A stretch of 64,000 nt of DNA from Phaeovulum veldkampii DSM 11550 (GTDB taxonomy: Bacteria > Pseudomonadota > Alphaproteobacteria > Rhodobacterales > Rhodobacteraceae), in the NCBI RefSeq assembly GCF_003034995.1, contig NZ_PZKF01000009.1:36341-100340 (forward strand). The letters are read 5' to 3'. The translations under genes and the position numbers were made by a program. The notes under the pieces are model-generated. The model was not told where the DNA came from. It did no database searches and worked only from the letters and a program-made list of their open reading frames with translations. Below, one piece after another: positions 25,234-35,538 of this stretch (positions are counted from its first letter, which is position 1; every line of letters starts with the position of its first letter).

Positions 25234-26688
25234 TCAGCAGGCGGGTGCGCGGGCCAGATCAAGCAGCCCCGCAACGTCAAGATGCGCCTCAAGATGTGCG
25301 GCCAGCGCATCCAGAGTGGTCTCGACAGCCGTGCCATAATTCAGCCCCGAGGGCCGCGCGCCCAAGCCCGCCAGAAACGCCGCGCGGAACGTATCCGAGG
25401 CAAAGAGACCGTGCAGATAGCTGCCGACGATCCGGCCATCGGGGGAAACGGCGCCTTCGGGCGCGCCCGTGACATGGGCAAAGGGGCGGCTACGGGCCGG
25501 TCCATCGGTGCGGCCGATGTGGATTTCATAGCCTTCCACACCGAGGCCGGTTGCGGCATGGGTGGCGGTGGTGCGGGTCAGCCGTTTGTCGGCGGTCATC
25601 ACTGTTTCCAGATCCAGCAGGCCCAGTCCCGGCGTTTCGCCGGGCGTGCCCTCGATCCCGTCGGGGTCGCGCACCACATGGCCCAGCATCTGATAGCCGC
25701 CGCAGATGCCCAGCACATGCCCGCCGCGCCGGACATGTCCGGCAAGGTCGATGTCCCAGCCCTGCGCGCGCAGGAAGGCCAGATCGGCGCGGGTCGATTT
25801 GGTGCCGGGCAGGATGACCAGCGCACAATCACCCGGTATCGGCTGGCCTGGCTGCACCATGGTCAGCCGCACACCGGGTTCCTGTGCCAGAGGGTCGAGA
25901 TCGTCGAAATTGGCGATGCGCGACAGCGCAAGGCAGGCGACATGCAGGCCCGTGCCACCACCCGACGGCAGGTCGAGAGCGTCTTCGGCAGGCAGGCGGT
26001 GGGCGTCGGGAAACCACGGCAGAACGCCAAAGCCGCGCCAGCCGGTGCGATCCTGAATAAAGCGGTAGCCATCGTCGAACAGCCGCACATCGCCGCGGAA
26101 CTTGTTGATCAGAAACCCGGCCACCATGGCAGCATCGGCCGGGTCGATCACGCCCTGGGTGCCCACGATCTGCGCGATCACGCCGCCGCGGTCGATATCG
26201 CCCGCCAGGACCACGGGCACATCGGCGGCGCGGGCAAAGCCCATGTTGGCAATGTCATTGGCGCGCAGGTTCACCTCGGCGGGGCTGCCCGCGCCTTCGA
26301 CGATCACCAGATCGACCTGAGATTTCAGCCGCACGAAACTGTCCAGCACCGCAGCCATCAGCCCTGCCTTGACCTGCGTGTAATCGGCGGCGCGCACGGT
26401 GGTTACGCGGCGGCCCTGCACCACCACCTGCGCGCCGGTTTCAGACTCGGGCTTCAGCAGAACCGGGTTCATGTCGGTCACAGGTTCCAGCCCGCAGGCC
26501 AGCGCCTGCAAAGCCTGTGCGCGGCCGATCTCGCCGCCGTCGATGGTCACGGCGGCGTTGTTCGACATGTTCTGCGGTTTGAACGGGGCGACCCGCAGGC
26601 CGCGCGCCCGCGCTGCCCGGCACAGCCCCGCCACCAGCAGCGACTTGCCCACGTTCGAGCCGGTGCCCTGGATCATCAGTGCGCGCAT
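25234..26688 (-). CDS. cobQ: Adenosylcobyric acid synthase (glutamine-hydrolysing)
   Basis: CobQ (484 residues) amidates four carboxylates of adenosylcobyrinic a,c-diamide in vitamin B12 synthesis. The N-terminal dethiobiotin-synthetase-like ATPase domain starts [12 protein letters not shown], followed by the FKPQNMSNN motif. The C-terminal class I glutaminase domain has the nucleophile Cys in [11 protein letters not shown] and a late His near SYLHGLF. It stands alone here, separated by 116 bp from a LysR gene downstream. No cobalamin riboswitch is visible in the 73 bp before it. Confidence 0.97.
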   Translation of the reverse strand: MRALMIQGTGSNVGKSLLVAGLCRAARARGLRVAPFKPQNMSNNAAVTIDGGEIGRAQALQALACGLEPVTDMNPVLLKPESETGAQVVVQGRRVTTVRAADYTQVKAGLMAAVLDSFVRLKSQVDLVIVEGAGSPAEVNLRANDIANMGFARAADVPVVLAGDIDRGGVIAQIVGTQGVIDPADAAMVAGFLINKFRGDVRLFDDGYRFIQDRTGWRGFGVLPWFPDAHRLPAEDALDLPSGGGTGLHVACLALSRIANFDDLDPLAQEPGVRLTMVQPGQPIPGDCALVILPGTKSTRADLAFLRAQGWDIDLAGHVRRGGHVLGICGGYQMLGHVVRDPDGIEGTPGETPGLGLLDLETVMTADKRLTRTTATHAATGLGVEGYEIHIGRTDGPARSRPFAHVTGAPEGAVSPDGRIVGSYLHGLFASDTFRAAFLAGLGARPSGLNYGTAVETTLDALAAHLEAHLDVAGLLDLARAPAC

Positions 26689-26713
26689 CTGTTTTCCTTC
26701 CGCAAGGCAAAGG

Positions 26714-26732
26714 CCGGGATAGCCGATCCCGG
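26714..26732 (-). terminator. Terminator-like hairpin after the TRAP operon
   Basis: A seven-base perfect stem (CCGGGAT/ATCCCGG) with a five-base loop lies 30 bp downstream of the dctM stop. On the minus strand it is followed by CCTTTG, a weak U-tract. It separates the TRAP operon from cobQ. Confidence 0.5.
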
Positions 26733-26761
26733 CGGGGCGGGAAAGCCCCGTGGCGCAAGCC

Positions 26762-28048
26762 TCAGCGCCCGAAGCCCGAGGCTTGCGGCAGCCACAGCGC
26801 CAGTTGCGGAAAGGCCCAGATCAGCGCCAACCCGCCCATCAGCAGCAACACATAGGGCAGCGCGCCATGGATGATCTCTGACAGCCGCGCGCCGGTGATG
26901 CCCTTGATCACAAAAAGGTTCATTCCCACAGGCGGGGTGATCAGCGCCAGTTCAAGGTTGATCATCAGCATCACGCCATACCAGATCGGGTCGATCCCAA
27001 GCGCCGCCATCGTGGGCAGGATGATCGGCGTGGTGATCAGGATGATGGCGATGGTTTCCAGAAACATCCCCAGCACAAAGATCGCTGCCATCACGGCCAT
27101 GATAAAACCGGTCTGGCCCAGCCTCAGCGCAGTCACCGCCTCCATCACCTCGGCGGGGAGTCGGATGATGGTGATCGCATGACCGAAAATGCCGGCGGCG
27201 GCGAGGATCATGAACAGCATCGCCGTGGTGCGCATGGTTTCCCACAGACAGTCCCACAGATCGCGCAGGGTGACATTGCGATAGACCAGCACCGCAACCG
27301 CCAGCGCATAGACAGCGCCGATGGCGGCCGCCTCGGTCGCGGTGAAGACGCCCAGATAGATGCCGCCCAGCACTACCGGTGGCATCATCACTGCCCAGAA
27401 CGATTTGGCCAGCGCGCGCCGCAATTCGGCCCAGCCGACCCAGCTTTGCTTTTGGGTGTCGCCTTGCATGGTGACCTGCGCCCAACTGAACAGCGCAAAG
27501 ATCGCCGCCAGCATCAGCCCCGGCACCAGCCCGGCCAGAAACAGCGCCCCGATCGAGGCATCCGAGACGATGGCATAGAGGATCATCGGCCCCGAGGGTG
27601 GGATCAGGATACCCAGCGTGCCGCCTGCCGCGATCACGCCGTAACTGTCGCGGGGGCGATAGCCGAACCGCTGCATCTGCGGGATCGCCGTCGAGCCGAT
27701 GGTCAGCGCTGTCGCCACCGATGACCCGGAAATGGTGGCAAAGATCGTGCAGGACAGGATCGTGGCAAAGCCCAGCCCGCCCTTGACATGGCCCACCAGC
27801 TTGTTGGCCATGTCATAAAGATCATCGACCACGCGCGCCCGGATCATCACATGTGCCATGAAGGCAAACATCGGGATCGCGGCCAGAAGCGGCGAATTCA
27901 GGCTGGCAAAGACCGCATCTGCGGTGGCATCGACCTTGCCCTCCATCGCCCACAACACCACCAGCGACGACAGGCCAAGGGCGGCAAAGATCGGCATTCC
28001 GGTCAGCAGAAGCGCGATCAGCAGGCCAAAGATGATAACGCCGCTCAT
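26762..28048 (-). CDS. dctM: TRAP transporter large permease subunit (DctM family)
   Basis: This 428-residue integral membrane protein has about twelve helices and typical DctM segments, such as [22 protein letters not shown] and a C-terminal [25 protein letters not shown] region (each shortened here to its core: [10 protein letters not shown] and ITPPVGMN). DctM forms the ion-coupled translocation path for an organic acid delivered by the binding protein. The start overlaps dctQ by four bases. The operon order dctP-dctQ-dctM, with CoA-handling enzymes upstream, points to import of a carboxylic acid for catabolism. Confidence 0.96.
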   Translation of the reverse strand: MSGVIIFGLLIALLLTGMPIFAALGLSSLVVLWAMEGKVDATADAVFASLNSPLLAAIPMFAFMAHVMIRARVVDDLYDMANKLVGHVKGGLGFATILSCTIFATISGSSVATALTIGSTAIPQMQRFGYRPRDSYGVIAAGGTLGILIPPSGPMILYAIVSDASIGALFLAGLVPGLMLAAIFALFSWAQVTMQGDTQKQSWVGWAELRRALAKSFWAVMMPPVVLGGIYLGVFTATEAAAIGAVYALAVAVLVYRNVTLRDLWDCLWETMRTTAMLFMILAAAGIFGHAITIIRLPAEVMEAVTALRLGQTGFIMAVMAAIFVLGMFLETIAIILITTPIILPTMAALGIDPIWYGVMLMINLELALITPPVGMNLFVIKGITGARLSEIIHGALPYVLLLMGGLALIWAFPQLALWLPQASGFGR

Positions 28049-28584
28049 CGCGGGGCTCCGTGCGTGATCTTGCGGTGGACATCATCCAGCAGCCGCAGCG
28101 CGGCCATGGTCGCCAGCAGCGCACCGCCGGCAATCAGCGCCGTCTGCGGTATCCACAGCGGAACTTGCAGATAGCCGGGCGAATAGGCGCCGAACATCCG
28201 CGAAAACGCGACCGTATGCCAGCCGGTCCACATCAGCACCGCGGCAAAGCCGATCACCGCCAGATGCGACAGTTGTTCCACCCACCACTGGCCCGCAGGC
28301 CCCAGACGTTCGGATAACAGGTCGATGCGGATGTGATCCCCTCGCCGATACGCTTCGGCGGCGCCCAGCATCACCATGCCGACAACCAGATAGCCAGTGG
28401 CCTCTTCGGCGCCGCGCAGGGGGGCGCTCAGGAAATAACGGCCGATCACATTGGCCGCCGTCAGGATCAGCACCGCAAGGATCATCAGCGCCGCCAGCGC
28501 GCCAAAGCCAAGCCCGATCCATTTGGCAAGTCGTGCGGCGGCCCCCTTCGAAGCCGTCGCACGGGGATCACGGGGCGTGGTCAT
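28045..28584 (-). CDS. dctQ: TRAP transporter small permease subunit (DctQ family)
   Basis: This 179-residue protein has four predicted membrane helices, the usual DctQ topology. It includes a helix starting near GLGFGALAALM and the conserved YRRGDHIRIDLLSERL loop between helices 2 and 3. DctQ pairs with DctM to make the membrane complex. It starts 3 bp after the dctP stop and ends overlapping dctM. Confidence 0.93.
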   Translation of the reverse strand: MTTPRDPRATASKGAAARLAKWIGLGFGALAALMILAVLILTAANVIGRYFLSAPLRGAEEATGYLVVGMVMLGAAEAYRRGDHIRIDLLSERLGPAGQWWVEQLSHLAVIGFAAVLMWTGWHTVAFSRMFGAYSPGYLQVPLWIPQTALIAGGALLATMAALRLLDDVHRKITHGAPR

Positions 28585-28587
28585 CGG

Positions 28588-29577
28588 TCACTGAAGCTTG
28601 GCGATCAGGTCAAGCAACTCCTTGCCCTCGGCGCCCGTTTCTTGCTCAAAGCCCGCGGCGAAGGCGGGCTGCATCACCGCCTTGAATGCTTCGTTCTCGG
28701 CATCGGTGGCGATATGCACCTGCACCCCCTTCGAGGCAAGCTGATCGGGGGCCGCCGCCGAAGCTTCGATAGAGGCCTCGATCGCCCAGCCCGCAGCCTT
28801 TTCGCCCGCCTTTTTCAGTGCCGCTTTTTGTGGATCGGTCAGCCCGTCATGGAACGCGGGTGTGACATAGCCGTGCAGATAGGCCGCCAGCACCGGCACC
28901 ACGACGAAATGATCCTGCACCTCGTAATACTTGCGCGACCATGCGGCGGCGACATCTGTCACTGCGGCGTCGATCACCCCCGTGGCCAGCGCCTGATAGA
29001 CCTCGGAGCCGGGCATGGACACGGTGGTGGCGCCCATCGCCTCAAGCCCCTTGTCAAAGGCCGGGCCAAGGCCCCGCATCTTGAGGCCCTGGAAATCGGC
29101 CGGGGTCTGCAAGAATTTGCCCTTTGACGTAAAGACCGACACGTTGGTCTGGAACATCCAGGCGACGTTTTTCACGCCCTTTTCGGACAGCTTGTCCTCC
29201 AGGTAGGCCGCCGCCTCGGAGGTGGGCCATTTCTTCCACGCCTCAATCGACGACATGGTGTAGGGTCCTACCGTCACATTCATGATCGGCAGCGTCTTGC
29301 CCCACTGGAAGTTCAGCGAAAAGGCGCATTCGATATCGCCCTTGGCCACCGCCAGAATGTTGTCGTTGGCCTTCACGAGGCTGTCGGCGCCGAACACCTG
29401 CACGTCGATTTCGCCGTTTGAAAGGGTCTCCACCTCGGCGGCCCATTGGTCCACCACAAGGGCGATGTGGTGGGCGGGCGGTAACTGGTGGCTGCAGCGC
29501 ATCACGGTGGCCTCGGCCTGGGCGACCCCGGCACAGGCGCTGCCGGCCAAGAGTGCGGCGATAGCGGTTCTGGTCAT
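28588..29577 (-). CDS. dctP: TRAP transporter periplasmic solute-binding protein (DctP family)
   Basis: This 329-residue secreted protein has signal peptide MTRTAIAALLAGSACAGVAQA. The start has a very strong ribosome binding site (GGAGGAGAAG), fitting the high expression of binding proteins. The family segment FQGLKMRGLGPAFDKGLEAMG holds the Arg that normally pairs with a substrate carboxylate; here the residue after it departs from the common RVP pattern (RGLG). The ligand is therefore likely an organic acid but unidentified. The lyase gene ends 48 bp upstream. Confidence 0.95.
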   Translation of the reverse strand: MTRTAIAALLAGSACAGVAQAEATVMRCSHQLPPAHHIALVVDQWAAEVETLSNGEIDVQVFGADSLVKANDNILAVAKGDIECAFSLNFQWGKTLPIMNVTVGPYTMSSIEAWKKWPTSEAAAYLEDKLSEKGVKNVAWMFQTNVSVFTSKGKFLQTPADFQGLKMRGLGPAFDKGLEAMGATTVSMPGSEVYQALATGVIDAAVTDVAAAWSRKYYEVQDHFVVVPVLAAYLHGYVTPAFHDGLTDPQKAALKKAGEKAAGWAIEASIEASAAAPDQLASKGVQVHIATDAENEAFKAVMQPAFAAGFEQETGAEGKELLDLIAKLQ

Positions 29578-29625
29578 TGTCTTCTCCTCCCGTTGCGATG
29601 TTGGCGCGTGGCCCTTCTGCGGGGC

Positions 29626-30567
29626 TCAGGCGCGCCAGTCGATGTTGCGCGGTGGCCCGGTTCGGGACACTGCGCCGTAAAGCTGTTCTTCGGGCATCTC
29701 GCGCATCAGAATATCACGGATCGCGGCCAGCGCGGCGATGTCGATGCCGGTGGCAAAGCCCATCCGCTCGCACAGGTAGGCCAGATCCTCGAATGCCACA
29801 TTGCCGGTGGCGCCGGGTGCGAAGGGGCAGCCGCCCAGCCCCCCCAGCGCGCCATCCAGAACCTGCGCGCCATGGTCCAGCGCGGCTGCGGCGTTGGCGA
29901 GGCCAAGGCCCCGCGTGTCGTGCAGATGCACGATGAAGGGCCGCGGCCCGCACAGCCGCGCCATGCCATCGCACAGCGCCGCCACCTCGCGCGGGCCGGC
30001 ATAGCCCACGGTATCGGCAATGCCGATGATATCGGCGCCCGCCGCAAGGCAGGCCTCGGCCAGCCGCAGCACCTGCGCCGGGGCCACCTGTCCGGCGATC
30101 GAGCAGCCGAAGCTCATGGCGATTCCGACGTTGATGAGCACATCGCCGCCGCTGGCCGCGCGCAGCGCCGCTGCGCGGGTGACCAGCGCGACCGATTCGG
30201 CGCAAGACTTTCGGATGTTGGCCTGACTGTGCTCTTCGGTGGCGGAAACGACGCAGACCACCTCATTCACCCCCGAGACCAGCCCAGCCTCGACCCCGCG
30301 TTCGTTCAGCGTCAGCGCCGCGGTGACAGCGCCGGGCAGGGCGCAGGCTGCGGTGATCAGATCGGGCAGGTCGGCAAACTGCGGGAAGCGGGCGGCAGGC
30401 AGGAACGAACCCAATTCGAAATAGCGCACCCCGGCGGCATGTTCGCGGCTCAGCCAGTCGATCTTGGCGGCGGTGCCGGGGAAGGACTTGACCAGTTGCA
30501 GCCCGTCGCGCAGCCCGACCTCGCGCAGCGTTACCCGGTCGGCGGGGTAAAGCCCGGTGCGGGTCAT
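29626..30567 (-). CDS. HMG-CoA-lyase-like enzyme (3-hydroxy-3-methylglutaryl-CoA or related lyase)
   Basis: This 313-residue TIM-barrel enzyme of the HMG-CoA lyase family cleaves a 3-hydroxy-3-methyl dicarboxyl-CoA by retro-aldol reaction. It shows VTLREVGLRDGLQ at the N-terminus, the metal-binding HxH in VHLHDTRGLG, and the catalytic Cys loop GGLGGCPFAPGATGN. The true substrate could be HMG-CoA, citramalyl-CoA or a longer homologue. Its gene overlaps a class III CoA-transferase gene by four bases and precedes a TRAP transporter, which suggests uptake, CoA activation and cleavage of one hydroxy-acid. It is not in a leucine or isovalerate cluster, which argues against the classical leucine pathway. 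Confidence 0.9.
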   Translation of the reverse strand: MTRTGLYPADRVTLREVGLRDGLQLVKSFPGTAAKIDWLSREHAAGVRYFELGSFLPAARFPQFADLPDLITAACALPGAVTAALTLNERGVEAGLVSGVNEVVCVVSATEEHSQANIRKSCAESVALVTRAAALRAASGGDVLINVGIAMSFGCSIAGQVAPAQVLRLAEACLAAGADIIGIADTVGYAGPREVAALCDGMARLCGPRPFIVHLHDTRGLGLANAAAALDHGAQVLDGALGGLGGCPFAPGATGNVAFEDLAYLCERMGFATGIDIAALAAIRDILMREMPEEQLYGAVSRTGPPRNIDWRA

Positions 30568-31739
30568 GTCGCACCCCCGCTGGCCGCCGCGATCATCGCC
30601 GCATTCAACCCCAGTGCCGACAGCACCTCGACCGTATCCTGGCCGATGCTGGGCACATCGCCGCCGCCGGTGATCATCTGTCCATCAACCTCGAACGGCA
30701 GCGAGGGCGCGCGGAATGTCTCGCCCGTCGGCAGATGCGAGGTGGTCAGCCCGCCGGGGCGCATTACATGCGGATCGGAATACATGTCCGAGGGTTTCGA
30801 GATCGGCGCAAAAGGGATGCCCATCCGTTCAAACTCGGCCACCAGCGCCGCCTTGCGCCAGCGCGAAATCGCCTGCGCCACCATCGGAACGGTGCGGTCG
30901 CGGGCGTTGATCTGGTCCATTTTGGTTTGCAGGCCGGGGTCGTCGAGCAGATCGTCCAGCCCCAGAAAACCGCATAGGGCGCCCCATTGCCCTTCGGTCA
31001 CGGCCCCCACAAAGATCGGCTGATGATCGGCGGTGGTGAAGATGTCATAAACCGGCCAGGAAAAATCGCGCTCGGGCATTGGCGCTGCGTCGTGACCCTC
31101 CAGATCGAATTGCACCATGTGCTGTGCCACCAGAAGCAGGCAGTTTTCAAACAGCCCGATGCGGATGGCATGGCCCTGCCCGGTGTGGTCGCGCTCGCGC
31201 AGCGCCGCGACCACCGACAGTGCACCAAACAGCCCGCCCATGATGTCATTGACAGACGACCCCACCCGCAAGGGCCGTCCGCTGGGGCCGGTCATGTAGG
31301 CAAGCCCGGTCATCATCTGCACCACTTCATCCAGCGCGGTGCGGTTTTCGTAGGGCCCCGACAAAAAGCCCTTGTGCGAGGCAAGGATCAGCCGCGGAAA
31401 GCGACGGTGCAGATCGGCCAGATCGGCGCCCATTCCGGCCAGTGATGCATCGCGGAAGTTTTCAACGAACACATCGGCCGTGGCCAGAAGCCGGTCCAGC
31501 GCCACCCGTCCGGCCTCGGATTTCAGATCCAGCCGGACCGATTTCTTGCCGCGGTTGAACAGCGGAAAGAACGGCCGCCCCATGCCCGACAGGGCGCGCG
31601 TCTTGTCGCCCGCGGGCGGTTCGACCTTGATCACCTCGGCACCCAGAAAGCCCAGAAACATGCCGCAGGACGGCCCCATGATCATGTGGCTCATCTCGAC
31701 AACGCGAACCCCGGCCAGTGGCGCAAAATCTGATGTCAT
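30564..31739 (-). CDS. Class III CoA-transferase (CaiB/BaiF family)
   Basis: This 391-residue enzyme moves CoA between carboxylic acids through an acyl-aspartyl intermediate. It has the N-terminal motif PLAGVRVVEMSHMIMGP, the GAEVIKVEPP segment, and the catalytic Asp in SSVNDIMGGLFGAL. The second of two nearby ATGs (31739) is chosen because GGAGGA lies seven bases before it; the first is only one base from that site. As first gene of the operon it probably activates the acid imported by the TRAP system, using succinyl-CoA or acetyl-CoA as donor (inference). Confidence 0.93.
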   Translation of the reverse strand: MTSDFAPLAGVRVVEMSHMIMGPSCGMFLGFLGAEVIKVEPPAGDKTRALSGMGRPFFPLFNRGKKSVRLDLKSEAGRVALDRLLATADVFVENFRDASLAGMGADLADLHRRFPRLILASHKGFLSGPYENRTALDEVVQMMTGLAYMTGPSGRPLRVGSSVNDIMGGLFGALSVVAALRERDHTGQGHAIRIGLFENCLLLVAQHMVQFDLEGHDAAPMPERDFSWPVYDIFTTADHQPIFVGAVTEGQWGALCGFLGLDDLLDDPGLQTKMDQINARDRTVPMVAQAISRWRKAALVAEFERMGIPFAPISKPSDMYSDPHVMRPGGLTTSHLPTGETFRAPSLPFEVDGQMITGGGDVPSIGQDTVEVLSALGLNAAMIAAASGGAT

Positions 31740-31840
31740 ACCCATTCCTCCACGGAGTGCCGCAATTCAGACCTTAGACTTGCTGTTATCCTCAGGAAAT
31801 TATAATATTTATCAATCTGCGTTCGAAAAAATGGAACGAT
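31740..31840. promoter_or_regulatory. Divergent promoter region of the TRAP/CoA-transferase operon and its LysR gene
   Basis: These 101 bp are much richer in AT than their surroundings. A core around 31798-31814 (tataatatttat) gives TATAAT-like sequence in both directions. LysR regulators usually bind T-N11-A sites in such divergent gaps; several candidate spacings exist and I cannot choose one. Confidence 0.5.
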
Positions 31841-32773
31841 ATGGACACGCGCCAGCTTCGCTATTTCGTCGCCATCCACGATCAGGGCACGCTGACCGGG
31901 GCCGCAGATCAGGAACGCACGGCGGTATCGGCGCTCAGCTATCATTTGGCCAATCTTGAGGCCGAACTGGGCACTGCGCTGTTCACCCGCAAGCCGCGCG
32001 GCATGACGCCCACCGCGGCGGGTGAGCGGCTTTACCCCCATGCCCGCGCAATCCTGCGCGCGCTGGAGGCCGCCGAGCGCGACATTTCCAGCATCGTCGA
32101 GGATGTGGCGGGCGAGGTGTCGGTCGGCATGGCGCATTCGGTCGTGAAGGCGATCGGGGTCGATCTGGTGCGTCATGTGCTGCGCGATTATCCGCGGCTG
32201 CGGCTATCGCTGACCGAGGGGCTTTTGGGGTCAACCCTGGTTCACCTGCTCGCCTCCGAGGTCGATATGGCGCTGGTCTACAACCCGCCCGCCACCCCCG
32301 GCCTGCGCGCCCGCCCGGTGCTGGAGGAACGTCTGGTCTGTCTGGGCCGCGCCGATGTGATCGGCAACAGCGACGCGCCGCTGAACTTTGACGAGGTTCT
32401 GGATTTTCCGATCATCCTGTTGCGGCGCGGTGCCTCGGCCCGTGCCGTGACCGATGATGCGGTGCTGCTGCGCCGGCTGGAGGAGCGGGCACAGTTGCAA
32501 CTGAACTCGATCGTGGCCATCGCAGGCGCGTTGCAGGCGGGGCTGGGCTGCCTGGTGGGGCCGGCCTTTCTGATGCGCGATCATCTGGTTGCCGGGCATT
32601 TCCGCGCCCGCCCGATTGAGGCGCCCGAATTGTGGCGCAGGCTTTATCTGTGCGAGCGCGAGGATCGCCCGCCGACACGGGCGACCGAGGTGACACGCGA
32701 TCTGGTCCTGTCGCTGTTGCGGCAAAAGGTGGGGTCGGGCGATTGGGACGCGCGGCTGATTGATCCGGGCTAA
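31841..32773 (+). CDS. LysR-family regulator of the adjacent TRAP/CoA-transferase operon
   Basis: This 310-residue protein has an N-terminal LysR helix-turn-helix (MDTRQLRYFVAIHDQG; recognition helix near VSALSYHLANLE) and an effector-binding domain of the Nac/Cbl-like subgroup. It is transcribed divergently from the CoA-transferase gene across 101 bp, the classical layout for a LysR activator of a catabolic operon. The inducer is probably the imported acid or its CoA ester (inference). Its stop codon overlaps the converging DUF1491 gene by four bases. Confidence 0.93.
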   Translation: MDTRQLRYFVAIHDQGTLTGAADQERTAVSALSYHLANLEAELGTALFTRKPRGMTPTAAGERLYPHARAILRALEAAERDISSIVEDVAGEVSVGMAHSVVKAIGVDLVRHVLRDYPRLRLSLTEGLLGSTLVHLLASEVDMALVYNPPATPGLRARPVLEERLVCLGRADVIGNSDAPLNFDEVLDFPIILLRRGASARAVTDDAVLLRRLEERAQLQLNSIVAIAGALQAGLGCLVGPAFLMRDHLVAGHFRARPIEAPELWRRLYLCEREDRPPTRATEVTRDLVLSLLRQKVGSGDWDARLIDPG

Positions 32774-33111
32774 TCGCTCAGGCCCGGCTCGTCGAGCAGG
32801 GTGCGCCCGTCACGGCTCTCTATCTCGACCACCCACAGATCGGGGTCGCGGGCGCGCTGGCGGGCGATCAGGGCGTCAACCTCCGGCTCGGCGCCCTCGC
32901 TCAGCGAGACCCAGGCGCGGTTGCCTGTCATCAGGTCAAAGCTGCGCTGAAAGGTGCGGGCGCGGCCATCAAGTGTTGCGCATTTGACCAGCACGGCACC
33001 GGCGACGGCATCGCCCCGATGCGTGACGTAGGCGGGGATGTCGGCCAGACCCAGCCGCGCCAGATAGGCGCGGACCCAGAAATCCGCGGTCAGGCGTGGC
33101 TCAGTCGCCAT
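32770..33111 (-). CDS. DUF1491 family protein
   Basis: This small soluble protein of 113 residues matches the alphaproteobacterial DUF1491 pattern: LTADFWVRAYLARL near the N-terminus, the HRGDAVAGAVLVK core and a C-terminal LWVVEIESRDGRTLL strand. Function unknown. It overlaps the end of era by 11 bases on the same strand, so it is probably the last gene of the lepB-rnc-era operon. Confidence 0.85.
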   Translation of the reverse strand: MATEPRLTADFWVRAYLARLGLADIPAYVTHRGDAVAGAVLVKCATLDGRARTFQRSFDLMTGNRAWVSLSEGAEPEVDALIARQRARDPDLWVVEIESRDGRTLLDEPGLSD

Positions 33112-34021
33112 CCTTGAAATCGAGCCCCATTTCCGAATAGCGCTCGGCCTCTTCCAGCCAGTTCGGGCGCACCTTCACCTGCAAGAACAGATGCACGGGG
33201 TGGCCGACGAATTCGGCAATCTCGGCGCGGGCGGCCTGACCGATGGCCTTGATCGTCTCGCCGCCATGGCCCAGCACGATGCCCTTGTGGCCGTCGCGCG
33301 CGACATAGACCAACTGGTCGATCCGGGTCGATCCGTCAGGACGGTCCTCCCAGTTTTCGGTCTCGACGGTCAGTTGATAGGGCAATTCTTCATGCAGGCG
33401 CAGGGTCAGCTTTTCGCGGGTGATCTCGGCCGCGATCTGGCGCATCGGCAGATCGGCAATCTGGTCTTCGGGGTAGAACCACGGGCCTTCGGGCAGGCGC
33501 GCCGCCAGCCATTCGCGTAGATCAGCCACGCCATAGCCTTTTTCGGCGGAAATCATGAATGTGCGTGTAAAGGGAAAAGCCGCGTTCATCTTTTCGGCCA
33601 GCGCCAGCAGGGTTTCGGCCTTGACCCGGTCGATCTTGTTGATGGCCAGTGCCACCGGGCGGTCGCCGACACGATCCTTCAGCGTAGCGAGGATGTTTTG
33701 CACCCCCTCGGTCAGGCCGCGATGCGCCTCGATCAGCAGCACGATCACATCGGCATCCGCCGCCCCGCCCCAGGCCGCGGCGACCATCGCACGGTCGAGC
33801 CTGCGGCGCGGGCGAAACAGGCCCGGTGTATCGACAAAGACGATCTGCGCCTGCCCCTCCATTGCCACGCCACGAATGCGGGCACGGGTGGTCTGCACCT
33901 TGTGGGTGACGATCGACACTTTCGCACCCACCATCCGGTTCAGCAGCGTCGATTTGCCGGCATTCGGCTCGCCGATCAACGCGACAAAGCCCGCACGGGT
34001 CGGCTCGGTCATCTCAGTCAT
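33101..34021 (-). CDS. era: GTPase Era
   Basis: Era (306 residues) binds 16S rRNA near the anti-Shine-Dalgarno end and promotes 30S maturation. The GTPase domain shows GEPNAGKST, the switch [19 protein letters not shown] and NKID. The C-terminal KH domain has [15 protein letters not shown]. Its start lies within the end of rnc (8-base overlap), giving the usual lepB-rnc-era order. A second in-frame ATG three codons on is also possible. Confidence 0.98.
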   Translation of the reverse strand: MTEMTEPTRAGFVALIGEPNAGKSTLLNRMVGAKVSIVTHKVQTTRARIRGVAMEGQAQIVFVDTPGLFRPRRRLDRAMVAAAWGGAADADVIVLLIEAHRGLTEGVQNILATLKDRVGDRPVALAINKIDRVKAETLLALAEKMNAAFPFTRTFMISAEKGYGVADLREWLAARLPEGPWFYPEDQIADLPMRQIAAEITREKLTLRLHEELPYQLTVETENWEDRPDGSTRIDQLVYVARDGHKGIVLGHGGETIKAIGQAARAEIAEFVGHPVHLFLQVKVRPNWLEEAERYSEMGLDFKDGD

Positions 34022-34703
34022 CGGCGTTCTCCATCCGGGTCAGCAGGGCGCGGGCGGCGGCCTGTTCGGCCTGCCGCTTGGCCCCCGCGCGGGCGCGTTC
34101 GGCCTGCCCCGAGGCCAGTCGCACCTCGATTGTGAACTGCGGCGCATGATCGGGGCCGTCGCGGGCGATTTCAACATAAGAGGGGGGCGGCAGGCCGCGC
34201 GCCTGTGCCCATTCCTGAAGGCTGGTCTTGGCGTCGCGCGCATCTTCGGCCACCGCGCCGATCCGCTCGCCCCAAAGCCGCAGCACCAGATCGCGCGCCG
34301 CAACAAAGCCTGCGTCAAGGTAGACGGCGGCGATCACCGCCTCCATCGCGTCGCCCAGCAGCGCCTCTTTGCGGCGCCCGCCGGTCATCATTTCGGACCG
34401 GCCCAGTTTCAGCACCGCGCCAAGGTCGATCTGGCGCGCCACATCGGCGCAGGTTTCCTTGCGCACCAGCGCGTTGAAGCGCGGTGCCAGTTGCCCCTCG
34501 GTCGCGCGGCGGTCGGCCTCCAGCAGGGTTTCGGCCAGCACTAGCCCCAGAACCCGGTCGCCCAAAAACTCCAGCCGCTGGTTGTCAGGCCGGGTGGCGG
34601 AGGAGATCGAGGCATGGGTCAGCGCCCGCATCAGAATGTCGGGCTGGGCAAAAACATGCCCCAGACGCACCTGAAAGGCGAGAATGTCGGCGCTCAGTTT
34701 CAC
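34014..34703 (-). CDS. rnc: Ribonuclease III
   Basis: RNase III (229 residues) cuts double-stranded RNA in rRNA processing. The signature [12 protein letters not shown] lies around residues 43-54, with a second acidic catalytic segment in [18 protein letters not shown]. The C-terminal double-stranded RNA-binding domain ends in [13 protein letters not shown]. It overlaps lepB by four bases and era by eight. Confidence 0.98.
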   Translation of the reverse strand: MKLSADILAFQVRLGHVFAQPDILMRALTHASISSATRPDNQRLEFLGDRVLGLVLAETLLEADRRATEGQLAPRFNALVRKETCADVARQIDLGAVLKLGRSEMMTGGRRKEALLGDAMEAVIAAVYLDAGFVAARDLVLRLWGERIGAVAEDARDAKTSLQEWAQARGLPPPSYVEIARDGPDHAPQFTIEVRLASGQAERARAGAKRQAEQAAARALLTRMENADD

Positions 34704-35482
34704 TCGACCGCCTTGAAGAAACGGTCAGGACGCCAGGTCCAGACAAAGAACAGCGAACGGCCCGCCGAAGAGAACATGATCCGGTCGGCGCGGCCGATCA
34801 GGAATTCGGCCGGCACCATGCCAAGCCCGCCGGCAGCGGCAGCAAAGCGGCTGTCTTCGGAATTGTCGCGGTTGTCGCCCATGAAGAAATACTGCCCCTC
34901 GGGCACGGTAAAGACCGGGGTGTCATCTGCCACCCACCCGTCGGTGATGTTCAGGATCGAATGGCTGGCGCCATTGGGCAGCGTTTCGATCTTGCGCTCT
35001 TTCGCGCACTGCCCGCCGCGGCCCACCGGGTCATTGGCGCAGCGTGGCATCAGGCGCTGCGGGCCCTGCAAGTCCTTGGTTTCGAGAAAGGGCGGGGCAT
35101 CGGCCAGTTGCACCGGCGCGCCGTTGATGTGGAGCACACCGTCTTTCATCTGGATCGTGTCGCCCGGCAGGCCGATCACGCGCTTGATGAAATCGACCCC
35201 GCGGGTTGGGTGGCGAAACACCGCCACATCGCCGCGCTCGGGTTCGCTGGCGAGGATGCGCCCGGTGATCGGGCACATCGAGAACGGGCAGGAATGGCGC
35301 GAATAGCCATAGGCCATCTTGTTGACGAACAGAAAATCACCGATCAGCAGCGTGTCTTTCATGCTCCCCGAGGGAATCCAGAACGGCTGAAAGAACAGCG
35401 TGCGAAAGATGCCCGCGATCAAAAGCGCATAGACGATGGTCTTCACCGTCTCTGTCAGACCCTCTTTTGCCTTGCTTGCCAT
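34700..35482 (-). CDS. lepB: Signal peptidase I
   Basis: LepB (260 residues) removes signal peptides from exported proteins at the inner membrane. One N-terminal helix (about 14-32) precedes the catalytic Ser40 in PSGSM and the general base Lys100 in [11 protein letters not shown]. The [11 protein letters not shown] box is present near the C-terminus. The start MASKAKE was chosen because the protein then begins just before the membrane helix; a longer in-frame extension lacks family character. It is the first gene of lepB-rnc-era. Confidence 0.96.
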   Translation of the reverse strand: MASKAKEGLTETVKTIVYALLIAGIFRTLFFQPFWIPSGSMKDTLLIGDFLFVNKMAYGYSRHSCPFSMCPITGRILASEPERGDVAVFRHPTRGVDFIKRVIGLPGDTIQMKDGVLHINGAPVQLADAPPFLETKDLQGPQRLMPRCANDPVGRGGQCAKERKIETLPNGASHSILNITDGWVADDTPVFTVPEGQYFFMGDNRDNSEDSRFAAAAGGLGMVPAEFLIGRADRIMFSSAGRSLFFVWTWRPDRFFKAVE

Positions 35483-35538
35483 GGTGCCGCCTGTGCCCGA
35501 TGAAACCCCGCGCTTCATGGGCCGCGCGGGCTGCCCTG

